A DNA stretch of 64,000 nucleotides from Planctomycetaceae bacterium (GTDB lineage: Bacteria > Planctomycetota > Phycisphaerae > SM23-33): the NCBI GenBank assembly GCA_039680605.1, contig JBDKTA010000022.1:186001-250000 (forward strand), in the 5' to 3' direction. Within the stretch, counting starts at the first letter, position 1. Every line of letters starts with the position of its first letter. A program made the translations under genes and the position numbers. Shown here one piece after another: positions 9,066-19,750 of this stretch. The notes under the pieces are model-generated. The model did no database searches, had not been told where the DNA came from, and saw only the letters and a program-made list of their open reading frames with translations.

Positions 9066-11476
9066 GAAGATGCGTGCTTGCAGCGGCGGCCGTGCTGGCC
9101 GCGGCGCAGGGTCTGGCTGCCCAGGAGCCCCTGACGCCTCAGGCGGTGCTGGCGGTGATGAAGCGATCGGCCGACTGGCAGTTGGCCCATTCGCCAAAAC
9201 ACTCCCCGACCGACTGGACGCACGGGGCGTACTACGCCGGGATGATCGCCTTGGCGGGCGTGGCCGATACGCCCAAATATCACGACGCGATGATGCAGAT
9301 CGGCCGCCGCGGCGGATGGAAGTTGGGGCGGCGGGCGTACCACGCCGACGACCACTGCGTCGGCGCCGCCTGGTGCGAGTTGTACCTGCGGCACAAGGAC
9401 GCGGCGATGGTCGCTCCGCTGCTCGAGCGGCTTGATGCGATCCTGGCCAAGCCCTCGGCCGCCAAGCTTGACTTCAAGAGCCCCGGCAACCAGGATCGCT
9501 GGTCGTGGTGCGACGCGTTGTTCATGGCCCCGCCCGTCTGGGCGGCTGCGAGCAAGGCCACCGGCAACGCGAAGTATCTTGAGTTCATGGACAAGGAGTG
9601 GTGGGCGACGACGGAGTTTCTCTACGACAAGGCCGAGCACCTGTATTTCCGCGACAGCACGTATTTCAAGCGGCGCGAGAGCAATGGGCGCAAGATCTTC
9701 TGGGGCCGCGGCAACGGCTGGGCCATCGCCGGTCTGGCGAGGGTGCTCCAGCAGCTTCCGGCTGACTACGCCGGCCGACCGCGGTACGAGGTGCTCTTCA
9801 AGGAGATGGCCGCCAAGGTGCTGTCGCTTCAGCAGGGCGACGGGCTCTGGCGGGCGAGCCTGCTGGACCCGGCGGGCTACCCGCTCAAAGAGACCAGCGG
9901 CTCAGGGTTCTTCTGCTTCGCCCTGGTCTGGGGCATCAACAACGGCCTGCTCGACCGCGCGACATACGAACCGGCCGTGCGCAAGGCCTGGGCCGCCCTG
10001 GCCGGCTGCGTCGACGCCGAGGGCAAGCTCACGCACGTCCAGCCCATCGGCGCCGACCCCAAGAAGTTCGACCCCGCCTCGACGGAGGTCTACGGTGTCG
10101 GGGCGCTGCTGCTGGCAGGCAGCGAGATGTACCACCTGCTCGGCGGCGCAACCCCCGCTTCGCAGCCGGCGACGGCGACGGCAAATGAGGGTGCCATGGC
10201 GGCCGTTTCTCAGCCGCCATGTACCCACGATGCCTCGCTGGACGTGGCGGAAGTCTGCTCGGAGTTCCCCGTGCGGTTCTGCCTGCTGACGCACGGGCGG
10301 CGGCAGTACGTCGCCTATTACGACGCCCAGCGCCGCATGACGGTGGCCGCCCGCGACCTGGACAGCCGCACCTGGCGGTACCAAGTGCTGCCCCAGAAAG
10401 TCGGGTGGGACAGTCACAACTACATCACGATGACCGTCGATGATGACGGCCAGATTCACCTGGCCGGCAACATGCATTGCGTGCCCCTGATCTACTTCCG
10501 CACGAGCAAACCCGGCGACATCGCCACGTTCAAGCAGGTGCCGGAGATGACCGGCAAGAACGAGAGCCGCTGCACGTATCCGCGGTTCATGCGCGGGCCC
10601 GACGGGCAACTGATCTTCCATTACCGCGACGGTGGCAGCGGCAACGGCAACGAAATCTACAACGTCTACGACTGCGCGAAGAAGCGGTGGAAACGGATGC
10701 TCGACACGCCGCTGCTGGACGGGCGGGGTAAAATGAACGCCTACTCGGGCCTGACCCGCGGGCCCGACGGGCTGTTCCATCTCTGGTGGGTCTGGCGCGA
10801 CAGCCCCGACTGCGCGACCAACCACGACCCCTCCTATGCCCGCAGCCGCGACCTGATTCACTGGGAAACCGCCGACGGCAAGGCGCTCACGCTGCCGATC
10901 ACCCTCGCCGCCAAAGGCACTGTGATCGACCCGATCCCTGTCAAAGGCGGCATCATTAATGGGGGGCTGAGCCTCGGGTTCGACAGCGAGAAGCGGCCGG
11001 TGGCGGCGTACCACAAGTTCGACGCCGACGGTAAGACGCAGGCGTATGTCGCGCGGTTCGAGGAGGGGCGATGGCGGCCGCGGCAGGTTTCGGCCTGGGA
11101 GCACCGCTGGCAGTTCAGCGGCGGCGGGAGCATTGGGGCGAAAATCCGCTTGGGAGGCCCGAGGCCACTCGGCGAAGGCAAGCTGGGCCTGTCGTATTCG
11201 CACTGGAAACACGGCAGCGGCGTGCTGGTGATCGACGAGCAAACGCTCAAGCCGCTGGGTGTGCAGAAGGATGCCGCGAGCCGGCCCTCATATCCAGCCC
11301 AGTGGGCCAAGCCGCAGTCGACGTTCCCCGACATGACGGTGCAGTGGTTCGGCGACATCGGCCACGCACTCGGCGGCCGCTACGTCCTGCGATGGGAAAC
11401 CTTGCCGCCCAACCGCGACCGCCCGCGCAGCGGCCCGCTGCCCAAGCCGACCATGCTGCGGGTGCTCAAGCTATAG
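9062..11476 (+). CDS. GH105-type unsaturated uronyl hydrolase fused to a BNR_4 propeller
   Basis: 804 residues. The start overlaps the upstream stop (ATGA) and begins a signal peptide (MRRCVLAAAAVLAAAQG). Residues ~25-370 match the GH88/GH105 fold, with DDHCVGAAWCELY and WCDALFMAPPVW carrying the acidic catalytic positions expected for hydration of unsaturated uronides. Residues ~393-804 are a BNR_4-type propeller, with SHNYITMTVDDDG, GNMHCVPLIYFR and HYRDGGSGNGNE. BNR_4 relatives include ulvan-type lyases, so a lyase/hydrolase pair on one chain is plausible but inferred. The linker (residues ~376-389) is encoded by an intergenic-type palindrome, suggesting two genes were joined. No stop or frameshift is present. 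Confidence 0.85.
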   Translation: MRRCVLAAAAVLAAAQGLAAQEPLTPQAVLAVMKRSADWQLAHSPKHSPTDWTHGAYYAGMIALAGVADTPKYHDAMMQIGRRGGWKLGRRAYHADDHCVGAAWCELYLRHKDAAMVAPLLERLDAILAKPSAAKLDFKSPGNQDRWSWCDALFMAPPVWAAASKATGNAKYLEFMDKEWWATTEFLYDKAEHLYFRDSTYFKRRESNGRKIFWGRGNGWAIAGLARVLQQLPADYAGRPRYEVLFKEMAAKVLSLQQGDGLWRASLLDPAGYPLKETSGSGFFCFALVWGINNGLLDRATYEPAVRKAWAALAGCVDAEGKLTHVQPIGADPKKFDPASTEVYGVGALLLAGSEMYHLLGGATPASQPATATANEGAMAAVSQPPCTHDASLDVAEVCSEFPVRFCLLTHGRRQYVAYYDAQRRMTVAARDLDSRTWRYQVLPQKVGWDSHNYITMTVDDDGQIHLAGNMHCVPLIYFRTSKPGDIATFKQVPEMTGKNESRCTYPRFMRGPDGQLIFHYRDGGSGNGNEIYNVYDCAKKRWKRMLDTPLLDGRGKMNAYSGLTRGPDGLFHLWWVWRDSPDCATNHDPSYARSRDLIHWETADGKALTLPITLAAKGTVIDPIPVKGGIINGGLSLGFDSEKRPVAAYHKFDADGKTQAYVARFEEGRWRPRQVSAWEHRWQFSGGGSIGAKIRLGGPRPLGEGKLGLSYSHWKHGSGVLVIDEQTLKPLGVQKDAASRPSYPAQWAKPQSTFPDMTVQWFGDIGHALGGRYVLRWETLPPNRDRPRSGPLPKPTMLRVLKL
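10189..10228. repeat. Intergenic-type palindrome inside the GH105-BNR_4 coding sequence
   Basis: The 33 bases starting here match the intergenic repeat at 47147-47179 except for one base (GGTGCCATGGCGG at the 5' end, CTCAGCCGCCATG at the 3' end). Here it is translated as the linker between the two domains. Confidence 0.85.
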
Positions 11477-11489
11477 CAGGCGTGGCGGG

Positions 11490-11610
11490 TCAGTGCGCCA
11501 TTCGGAAGATGTGTACGCCGCGGGCGTCGGTGATCAGCAGGTCCTTGTCCCAGAACCACGCCTGAATCGCCTGCGTGGGGGGACCGCTACAGCCGTACGA
11601 GTTTCGCGGC
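11490..11610 (-). pseudogene. Possible C-terminal gene remnant
   Basis: The minus frame ending at 11490 reads AIQAWFWDKDLLITDARG then VHIFRMAH and stop. This looks like the last strand of a real protein, but nothing upstream is recognisable and the continuation is low-quality. I read it as a decayed fragment. It could also be chance in GC-rich DNA. Confidence 0.25.
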
Positions 11611-11704
11611 GCAGGCCGCCGCGGCCATGCTGCTGCAGGATGGGGCCAATTGCGATGCCCTGGACGTCGAGCAGCGCCCCCTGACGGAGGCCATTGCCGC
11701 GGAA

Positions 11705-12640
11705 TCATTGCCGCTGACTGGATGAATGAGCACGTGCTCTGCACACCTGCGACCTGGATTTGTCGCCAACCTTCTCATACATGACGGCGAGTGCATCAAG
11801 GTTATATACAAGGCGCCGATCGTCGGGGCTCCATGCTTTCTCCCGGATAGCCAACGCCCGTTGATACGTTGCCGCAGCCGCCGCAAACTGGTTTTGCCCA
11901 CGGTAGAGTTCCGCCAGCATGATCAGGCTTCTTGCGACCTCCGGATTTTCAGGGCCCAATGTTTTCTCACGCGAGGTCAAGGATTTCTGGTAGAGCGTTT
12001 CGGCTTTGTCGCAGTCGCCTATATTGCGGCAAATCGAACCAAGCCTGTCCTGGCTGTAGAGCGTGTCGGGGTGGTCGGGGCCAAAGGTCTTCTCCCGGAT
12101 CGCCACGGCTCGCTCGCAGAATGACTTCGACTGGGCATACTGGCTCCTGGAGTCCGAGAGCATCGCCAGGGACACAAGGGAGTCCGCCACATCAGGGTGG
12201 CTGGCACCCAGGGCTTTCTCCCGAATCGCCAGGGACCGCCTCAAGAGTGGCTCGGCCATATCATATTGCGCTTGGACGTAATAGAGTGTGGCAAGGTTCT
12301 TTAGCGACGTCGCCACGTCGGGGTGATCGCCTCCCAGGGCCCTTTCGCGGATCGCCAGCGCCCGCTTGTAGAGCGGTTCGGCCGTATCGTACTTGCCATC
12401 GTCGCGATAGAGATCGGCAAGACTGATGAGAGACCGCGCCACATCCGGGTGTCCGGTGCCCAGCGACTTTTCCCTGATCGACAGTGCCTGCTGGTAGAGC
12501 GGTAGGGCTTGAGCATACTTTCGCTGCTGATAGAAAGCGTCGGCCTGCACGTCGAGTTGGGATAGCTGCTGTGCCTGCTGGTCTGTACACGATGCCGCCA
12601 TCGCCAAGGCAATCACGGCTGATGCCACCCAGTATTTCAT
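11705..12640 (-). CDS. Exported TPR (kinesin-light-chain-type) repeat protein
   Basis: 311 residues. The ATG at 12640 has GGGAGG eight bases upstream and starts a signal sequence (MKYWVASAVIALAMAASC) whose cysteine could be lipidated, although the -3 residue is Ala. The mature protein is six near-identical 42-residue TPR units with the core ALPLYQQALSIREKSLG and HPDVA. This marks it as a protein-interaction scaffold, not an enzyme. It is monocistronic. The units are similar enough to suggest recent internal duplication. A partner cannot be named. Confidence 0.8.
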   Translation of the reverse strand: MKYWVASAVIALAMAASCTDQQAQQLSQLDVQADAFYQQRKYAQALPLYQQALSIREKSLGTGHPDVARSLISLADLYRDDGKYDTAEPLYKRALAIRERALGGDHPDVATSLKNLATLYYVQAQYDMAEPLLRRSLAIREKALGASHPDVADSLVSLAMLSDSRSQYAQSKSFCERAVAIREKTFGPDHPDTLYSQDRLGSICRNIGDCDKAETLYQKSLTSREKTLGPENPEVARSLIMLAELYRGQNQFAAAAATYQRALAIREKAWSPDDRRLVYNLDALAVMYEKVGDKSRSQVCRARAHSSSQRQ

Positions 12641-12947
12641 CGCTGAAACCTCCCCATCCGGATCCGCCGGCAGCGCACGGTTTTGTGACCATTGACCACC
12701 CGCCGAGGCTTGGGTGCAGCAGGACCAGGCCGCCGGCGGCGTGGGCAGGCTCCAAACAGAAGTCACCGGGGGCATTATCGCCTGCGCCGCGGCCAAATCA
12801 AGCTGTTCACAATTCCCTGGGCCGATTCCAATCTCTTCTCCCCCTCCGCGTTTTCATCCTCTTAATCTGCTTTTCTTAATCCCCTCAATCCCGCACTCCC
12901 CGTCCCCGTCCCCGCCCCCGTCCCCGACGCTGGCGCCGTAAAGGAAT
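12641..12947. repeat. Gap with a GTCCCC-rich repeat (12864-12927)
   Basis: No gene seen. At 12864-12927 there is CCCCGTCCCCGTCCCCG preceded by CTTAATCCCCTCAATCCCGC. The reverse complement of this whole element recurs at 40371-40420, where it codes for the end of the GH29 enzyme. The remainder, upstream of the TPR gene, shows nothing. Confidence 0.6.
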
Positions 12948-12977
12948 TTGCCATTGCCCGGCGGTTTCGGCTATGAT
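12948..12977 (+). promoter_or_regulatory. Sigma-70 type promoter for glnN
   Basis: TTGCCA (12948-12953), an 18-base spacer and TATGAT (12972-12977) each match five of six consensus bases. Transcription would start near 12984, leaving a leader of about 45 bases before glnN. I found no -24/-12 sigma-54 pair, although rpoN is in the window. Confidence 0.6.
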
Positions 12978-13028
12978 GCCCGCTTCGCTGGCAATCGCGG
13001 GCAGGCGACTTACTAAGCGAGTGATACG

Positions 13029-15197
<2,169 letters not shown>

Positions 15198-15230
15198 GCA
15201 GGAACAGGCCGAAGTTCGAAATGCGAAGTT

Positions 15231-15262
15231 CGAAGTGGTCGTCCCCTCGGGGGCGACCACTT
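15231..15262. terminator. Hairpin after glnN
   Basis: AAGTGGTCG (15231-15239) pairs with CGACCACTT, with a further four-bp CCCC/GGGG inner stem, 34 bases after the glnN stop. The T-tract is poor (CTTCTGCTATT), so it may stall or protect the 3' end more than terminate. Confidence 0.5.
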
Positions 15263-15286
15263 CTGCTATTGCGGGAGACCTTGACG

Positions 15287-15620
15287 GGTGCCACGCACAA
15301 CTCCCGTTGTGCGTGCATGCGCCCGACGGGCCGCTAGGAATCTAGCCGGGGGCGAAGCCCCCGGAACCGTCCCCTATCTTGTACCCGCCCCAACCGGTCG
15401 GGCAGGTTGTTGCGGCGGCAAAAACCTTTCGCCCCTCCGGCGCTCTGACCGACGGGGGGCTGCGCGGCGAAAAACATGCCGCTCCGCCCCCAACTAGATT
15501 CCGTTGCCCCTTCGGGGCAAGGACACGCACAACGGAGTTGTGCGTGGCACCCATCCCTTCCATTCATCCATCCATCCATTCATCCATCCATCCACCTTTC
15601 CATCATTCCAACATTCCGAG
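15287..15620. repeat. Stack of five or more different repeats between glnN and rtcB
   Basis: In order: ACGCACAACTCCCGTTGTGC palindrome (15287-15315); CCGGGGGCGAAGCCCCCGG hairpin (15346-15364); TTGCCCCTTCGGGGCAA hairpin (about 15504-15520); a second, inverted ACGCACAAC palindrome (15525-15550); an ATCC tetranucleotide microsatellite (15551-15596); and TTCCATCATTCCAACATTCC (15597-15617), which recurs at 17704 and 18705. No gene is present. Confidence 0.7.
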
Positions 15621-15622
15621 CG

Positions 15623-17083
15623 TCACCCTTTAATCACGCCCATCGGGCGCAGGCGCGCGACCTTGTGGCTGATTCCCGCCGCCGCGACGCAGTTGACCAC
15701 GTCGTCCACGTCCTTGTACGCGGCGGGCTGTTCCTCGGCCAGGCCTTCGCGGCTGCGGGACTTGGCGATCACGCCCATGGCGGCCAGTTCCTTGTCGATG
15801 CGCCGCCCGGCGGACTTGCGGATGGCCTCGCCGCGGCTGAGCACGCGCCCCGCGCCGTGGCAGGTGCTGCCGAAAGTTTGCTCCATCGCCGCGGCAGTGC
15901 CCAGCAGGACGTGGGAGGCCCGCCCCATGTCGCCGGGGATCAGCACCGGCTGGCCCAGGTGGCGGTACCGGTCCGGCAGGTCGGGGCTGCCTGGCCCGAA
16001 CGCCCGCGTGGCCCCCTTGCGGTGTACGCACAGGCGCCGCACCTTGCCGCCGACCTCGTAGCTTTCGACCTTGGCGATATTGTGCGCCACGTCGTACACC
16101 TGAGCCATGCCAAGCTGCGCCGCACTCTTGCCGAAGAAATGCGAGAACGCCTTGCGGATCTGCTCGGCCAGCAACTGCCGGTTGCACCAGGCGAAGTTTG
16201 CCGCCGCCCGCATCGCCGCCAGGTACTGCTGCGCCTCGGGGGCGTCGAAGGGCGCGCAGACGAGCTGGCGGTCGGGCAGGTCGATCCCGTATCGCTTGGG
16301 GGCGCTCTGCATGGTCTTGAGATAGTCGCCGCAGACCTGGTGCCCCAGCCCGCGCGAGCCGCTGTGGATCATCACCGTCACGCGCCCTTGCTCAAGCCCC
16401 AGCGCCGCGGCGGCTGGGGCGTCGTAAACCTGATCGACGTACTGAATCTCGGCGAAGTGGTTGCCCGAGCCCAGCGTGCCGCACTGATCGCCGCCGCGCT
16501 TGCGGGCTTCCATGCTTACCGCCGACACGTCAGCGCCCTCGATGCTTCCCGCCGATTCGGTAGCCGCCAGGTCGTCGTCACTGGCCAGGCCGCGGTGGTG
16601 CAGATACTTCATGCCTTCGTTCAGGAGGCGGCTGATCTCGCCGCCGGAGAAGGTGTACGGCCCGCCGACGCCCACGCCGCAGGGCACGTCGCGAAAGACC
16701 TGGTTGGTCAGCGCCTCCATCCGCGGCCGCACGTCGTCGGCGGTCAGATCGCTCGTCAGCAGCCGCACGCCGCAGTTGATGTCGTAGCCGACGCCGCCGG
16801 GGGAGATGACGCCGCCGGCGTCGATGTCCATGGCGGCCACCCCGCCGATGCAGAACCCGTAGCCCCAGTGAATATCCGGCATGGCCAGCGAGGCGGCGAC
16901 GATCCCCGGCAGCGTGGCGACGTTAGCCACCTGGTCCAGCCCGCCGCCGGCGACGACGTCGCCGATCAGTTCGTCGCTGGAATAGATAATCCCGTCCACG
17001 CGCATCCCCCGCGAGGCGTCGCGCGGAATCCGCCAGCGATTCCCATCCAGCCGCTCCAGCTTGCCTTCAAATTGCTTGGCCAT
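15623..17083 (-). CDS. rtcB: RNA-splicing ligase RtcB
   Basis: 486 residues. GTP- and Mn-dependent ligase joining 2',3'-cyclic phosphate or 3'-phosphate ends to 5'-OH ends of RNA. The start at 17083 has GAGG six bases upstream. Conserved metal and active-site blocks are intact: PDIHWGYGFCIGGVAA, SPGGVGYDINCGVR with the metal-binding Cys, HSGSRGLGHQV, and CHGAGRVLSRGEA with the His that is guanylylated in characterised RtcB. The archease gene lies directly upstream on the same strand. The pair suggests a tRNA or stress-induced RNA repair unit; no intron-containing tRNA is visible here. Confidence 0.95.
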   Translation of the reverse strand: MAKQFEGKLERLDGNRWRIPRDASRGMRVDGIIYSSDELIGDVVAGGGLDQVANVATLPGIVAASLAMPDIHWGYGFCIGGVAAMDIDAGGVISPGGVGYDINCGVRLLTSDLTADDVRPRMEALTNQVFRDVPCGVGVGGPYTFSGGEISRLLNEGMKYLHHRGLASDDDLAATESAGSIEGADVSAVSMEARKRGGDQCGTLGSGNHFAEIQYVDQVYDAPAAAALGLEQGRVTVMIHSGSRGLGHQVCGDYLKTMQSAPKRYGIDLPDRQLVCAPFDAPEAQQYLAAMRAAANFAWCNRQLLAEQIRKAFSHFFGKSAAQLGMAQVYDVAHNIAKVESYEVGGKVRRLCVHRKGATRAFGPGSPDLPDRYRHLGQPVLIPGDMGRASHVLLGTAAAMEQTFGSTCHGAGRVLSRGEAIRKSAGRRIDKELAAMGVIAKSRSREGLAEEQPAAYKDVDDVVNCVAAAGISHKVARLRPMGVIKG

Positions 17084-17100
17084 GGTAAACCTCGGAGATC

Positions 17101-17187
17101 TCACCGCAGAAATCGCGGAGGACGCAGAAAGGATATTGTTGTTTCATTTCTGGACCTCCGCGTTCTCAGCGATCTCTGCGGTGAATC
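17101..17187. repeat. Long imperfect inverted repeat between archease and rtcB
   Basis: TCACCGCAGAAATCGCGGAG at 17101 pairs imperfectly with the right arm ending GCGATCTCTGCGGTGA near 17184, around a 20-30 base AT-rich loop. Related half-sites occur at 1686 and 1825. It lies inside the two-gene unit, so it could act as a processing or attenuation hairpin. Confidence 0.65.
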
Positions 17188-17192
17188 GCCTT

Positions 17193-17609
17193 TTAAATAT
17201 CCAACAGCACCTGCCCTTCCCAGTGCCCGTCGGCTTCGCGAATCTCGAGCATGTGGTACGTGACGGCTTTGACTTCCGTGCCGGTCTCGTGGCGGGCGGG
17301 GTTGAGCGGTTCGCAGTCGACCTGGGCGTGTACGAAGTTGGGCTCGATCTTCATCACGCGCACCGCCGCGACGGCCTTGTGGTCGGTCTGGATCGTGTCC
17401 ATGATCTTCCAGAGAAACTCGACAGCCAGGGCCTCGATATCATCGGCCCGCGCTTCGATCGTGAAGGTCTCTTTCGTTCGCACCTGCTCGCGCCGGCAAA
17501 TGAAATCCGCCAGGCCTTCGGCGAAGGCCTCGAAGAGTTCGCCCAGCGTGTCGGCCGAGGCCCGCAGACCCACGTCGGCCGTGTGCTCGAATGTTTCGCA
17601 GTACTTCAT
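17193..17609 (-). CDS. Archease
   Basis: 138 residues. Archease stimulates RtcB turnover and widens its nucleotide use. The start at 17609 (MKYCETFEHTADVGLRA) is placed by family alignment; no strong ribosome site is seen. The conserved HTADVGLRA block with the metal-binding Asp, the FEAFAEGLADF helix and the C-terminal VKAVTYHMLEI strand are present. It is upstream of rtcB on the same strand, separated by an inverted repeat. Confidence 0.9.
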   Translation of the reverse strand: MKYCETFEHTADVGLRASADTLGELFEAFAEGLADFICRREQVRTKETFTIEARADDIEALAVEFLWKIMDTIQTDHKAVAAVRVMKIEPNFVHAQVDCEPLNPARHETGTEVKAVTYHMLEIREADGHWEGQVLLDI

Positions 17610-17626
17610 ATCGTTGTTCGACCAAC

Positions 17627-17724
17627 AATCCTTCGTCCTCGTCGTCGGTTTTTGCTTCCTCCGAACAACCGCGCGGGGCAAGCCCCGCCGCTAACAATTC
17701 CGTCTTCCATCATTCCAATCTTCC
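17627..17724. repeat. Three short repeats between archease and nfo
   Basis: TCCTCGTCGTCGGTT (about 17632-17646) is shared with the microsatellite at 40447. CGCGCGGGGCAAGCCCCGCC (17670-17689) leads into GCTAAC and is the inverted copy of the element at 1867. TTCCATCATTCCAATCTTCC (17704-17724) recurs at 15597 and 18705. Confidence 0.65.
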
Positions 17725-17773
17725 TTTCCCGCTATGCTTCAATTATAGATCGAGCGCGGTTAGGATGTCCTGC

Positions 17774-18643
17774 ATGCTTCTGGGCAGTCATCTGAGTATC
17801 GCCGGCGGAATCGAGCGCCCGCTGGCGGCGGCGGCCGACTACGGCTTCAACACCGTCGCCATGTTCCTGCGCAGCAATATGCAGTGGCGGGCGGCGCCGC
17901 TGGACGACGAGGCCGTCGCGATCTTTCGCCGCACGCGAAAGGCCCTGGGCATCGGACCGGTCGTCGCGCACGGGATGTACCTGACGAACCTCGCCGGACA
18001 GACCGAGGTGCGCGAGAAATCGCTGGCCGTCATCGCCAACGAAGTCGAGCGCTGCAGGCGCCTGGGCGTCGAGTACCTGGTGATCCACCCCGGCTCGCGA
18101 GAGGACGTGGGCGAGGGCATCGCGATGATCGCCGACGGGCTCGACGCGATCCTCGCCGAGCCGCGCGGGCCCAAGGTGCTGCTGGAAACCACCGCCGGGG
18201 CGGGCTTCACCATCGGGCGGCGGTTCGAGCACCTGGCGGCGATCATGACGGCCGCCCGCTGCCGCCCGCGCCTGGGCGTATGCCTGGACACCTGTCACAT
18301 TTTTGCCGCCGGGTACGACATCCGCACGCCGGAAACCTACGCGGCGACGATGAGGGAATTCGACCGCGCGATCGGCCTGCGGCATCTGCGGGCGATTCAT
18401 CTCAACGACTCGAAGAAGGGCCTGGGCAGCGGCGTCGACCGCCACGAGCACATCGGCCGCGGCAAACTCGGCCTCGATGCGTTCAGAAACTTGCTGAACG
18501 ACCGCCGCCTGGCAAAGGTGCCGATGATCCTCGAAACGCCCAAAGAGAAAGACGAGCACGGCCGCGACTGGGACCTGGTCAACGCCGAAGTGTTGCGGTC
18601 GCTGGAACAACCTACCACAGAGACACGGAGTTCACTGAGGTAG
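17774..18643 (+). CDS. nfo: Endonuclease IV (AP endonuclease)
   Basis: 289 residues. Cleaves DNA 5' of abasic sites in base-excision repair using three zinc ions. I place the start at 17774 (MLLGSHLSIAGG) because TAGGA lies eight bases upstream; ATG 17765 is possible. Zinc ligands are visible in GSHLS, VVAHGMYL, VIHPGS, LLETTAG, DTCHIFAAG, HLNDSK, DRHEHIG and ILETPKE. The final residues TTETRSSLR and the stop codon lie inside a dispersed CCACAGAGACACGGAG repeat and go past the usual family end, so the original C-terminus has probably been replaced. Confidence 0.93.
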   Translation: MLLGSHLSIAGGIERPLAAAADYGFNTVAMFLRSNMQWRAAPLDDEAVAIFRRTRKALGIGPVVAHGMYLTNLAGQTEVREKSLAVIANEVERCRRLGVEYLVIHPGSREDVGEGIAMIADGLDAILAEPRGPKVLLETTAGAGFTIGRRFEHLAAIMTAARCRPRLGVCLDTCHIFAAGYDIRTPETYAATMREFDRAIGLRHLRAIHLNDSKKGLGSGVDRHEHIGRGKLGLDAFRNLLNDRRLAKVPMILETPKEKDEHGRDWDLVNAEVLRSLEQPTTETRSSLR

Positions 18644-18765
18644 AAGCAAAACAGACTGTGGAAGGATGAAAGAATCGAATATTGGGGCGGGCGATCGGAC
18701 GCTTCTCCATCATTCCATCATTCCGTTCCCATCTGCGCCCTCTGTGTCTCTGTGGCAGGTTTCTA
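18612..18765. repeat. Inverted CCACAGAGACACGGAG repeat pair flanking a spacer
   Basis: Left arm 18612-18642 (overlapping the end of nfo) and right arm 18733-18765 (CTCTGTGTCTCTGTGGCAGG) are inverted. Between them is CTCCATCATTCCATCATTCC (18705-18724). The family recurs at 38071-38135 and 52931-52962. Confidence 0.7.
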
Positions 18766-18780
18766 ACGACTGGCCGGGAG

Positions 18781-19614
18781 CTAGTGGCTAAAGAACAGCG
18801 CGGTGGTTCCGGGAATCAGGATGCGGATGCTGACGAGCCCGAGAGCCCCGGCCAGACTTCGCATGATCCACCGCCCGTGGACGCGCCGCGAGAGCGCGGC
18901 CCCGACCTGCGCGCCGGCGATGGCGCCGCCGCCGAGCATGATCAATTCCGGCAGTTCGGCCCGGCCCAGCGATCCATCGATCACATGCACCAGCGTTCCC
19001 ACCAGCGTCATGGCCGCCAGGATGAAGTGACTGGTCGCCGTGGCAATATGCACGGGGAAGTCGAGCAAGTTCACCATTGCCGGCACGTGGATGATCCCCC
19101 CACCGATGCCCAGAATGCTCGACGCCAGCCCCACGCCGAAACTAATCGCCATGCCCAGCGCGAGACTGAAGGCGTATTCGTGATGAACTCCCTGCGCGTC
19201 AATGATCGTCCGCTTGAATGTGGCCCAGCGACCGTGGCTGCGAGGGGCGCCGTCGAAGGTCTTGATGAAGATATAACTCGCCACGCCCAGCAGCAACATG
19301 CCAAACACGAACTCGAACACGTGTCGCGGAATATATCGAACCAGGTATGCCCCCGCCGCCGCGCCGGGAACGCCCGTCACCAGAAACAGCAGACCGCTTT
19401 TGAAATCAATGCGCTTCATCCGCGCGTACGAGTACGACCCGCTGCTGGCGTTGAAAAAGACCATCGCCAGCGAGATCGCCGTCAGCGTCGTCGGCGCGCG
19501 ACTGGGGTACATCAGCAGCAGAATCGGCATCAGAATAAATCCGCCGCCGGCCCCGATGAGCGTGCCGAAAGTGCCCACCCCCACGCCCAACGCAAGCAGG
19601 TAAACATATTCCAT
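18781..19614 (-). CDS. TauE/SafE-family anion permease
   Basis: 277 residues, about eight transmembrane helices. The start at 19614 has AGAGG five bases upstream (a second ATG at 19629 is possible). The paired glycine motifs of the family are present in both halves: GTLIGAGGGFILMPILLL near the N-terminus and ASSILGIGGGIIHVPAMV in the second half. Family members export or import sulfite, sulfoacetate or other organosulfur anions; the substrate here is unknown. It is monocistronic, convergent with nfo and divergent from rsgA. Confidence 0.85.
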   Translation of the reverse strand: MEYVYLLALGVGVGTFGTLIGAGGGFILMPILLLMYPSRAPTTLTAISLAMVFFNASSGSYSYARMKRIDFKSGLLFLVTGVPGAAAGAYLVRYIPRHVFEFVFGMLLLGVASYIFIKTFDGAPRSHGRWATFKRTIIDAQGVHHEYAFSLALGMAISFGVGLASSILGIGGGIIHVPAMVNLLDFPVHIATATSHFILAAMTLVGTLVHVIDGSLGRAELPELIMLGGGAIAGAQVGAALSRRVHGRWIMRSLAGALGLVSIRILIPGTTALFFSH

Positions 19615-19750
19615 CGTCGCCTCTATCATTACATCATGCGGCAAAGGGCTGTATCCGGCCAATCTAGTGGACCCGCCCGCCGGGGGCAAGAAGGTTTCCC
19701 GCCACTTGTGCCGCCGCGCGCCGCATGGTACAGAAACAGCGGAAAGGCTC

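Noticed and set aside
12931-12960. Sigma-54 promoter before glnN
   Set aside because: TGGC and TTGC are present but 17 bases apart instead of about 11; a sigma-70 pair fits far better.
15551-15596. CRISPR-like array
   Set aside because: It is a simple ATCC tetranucleotide run without spacers; no cas gene in the window.
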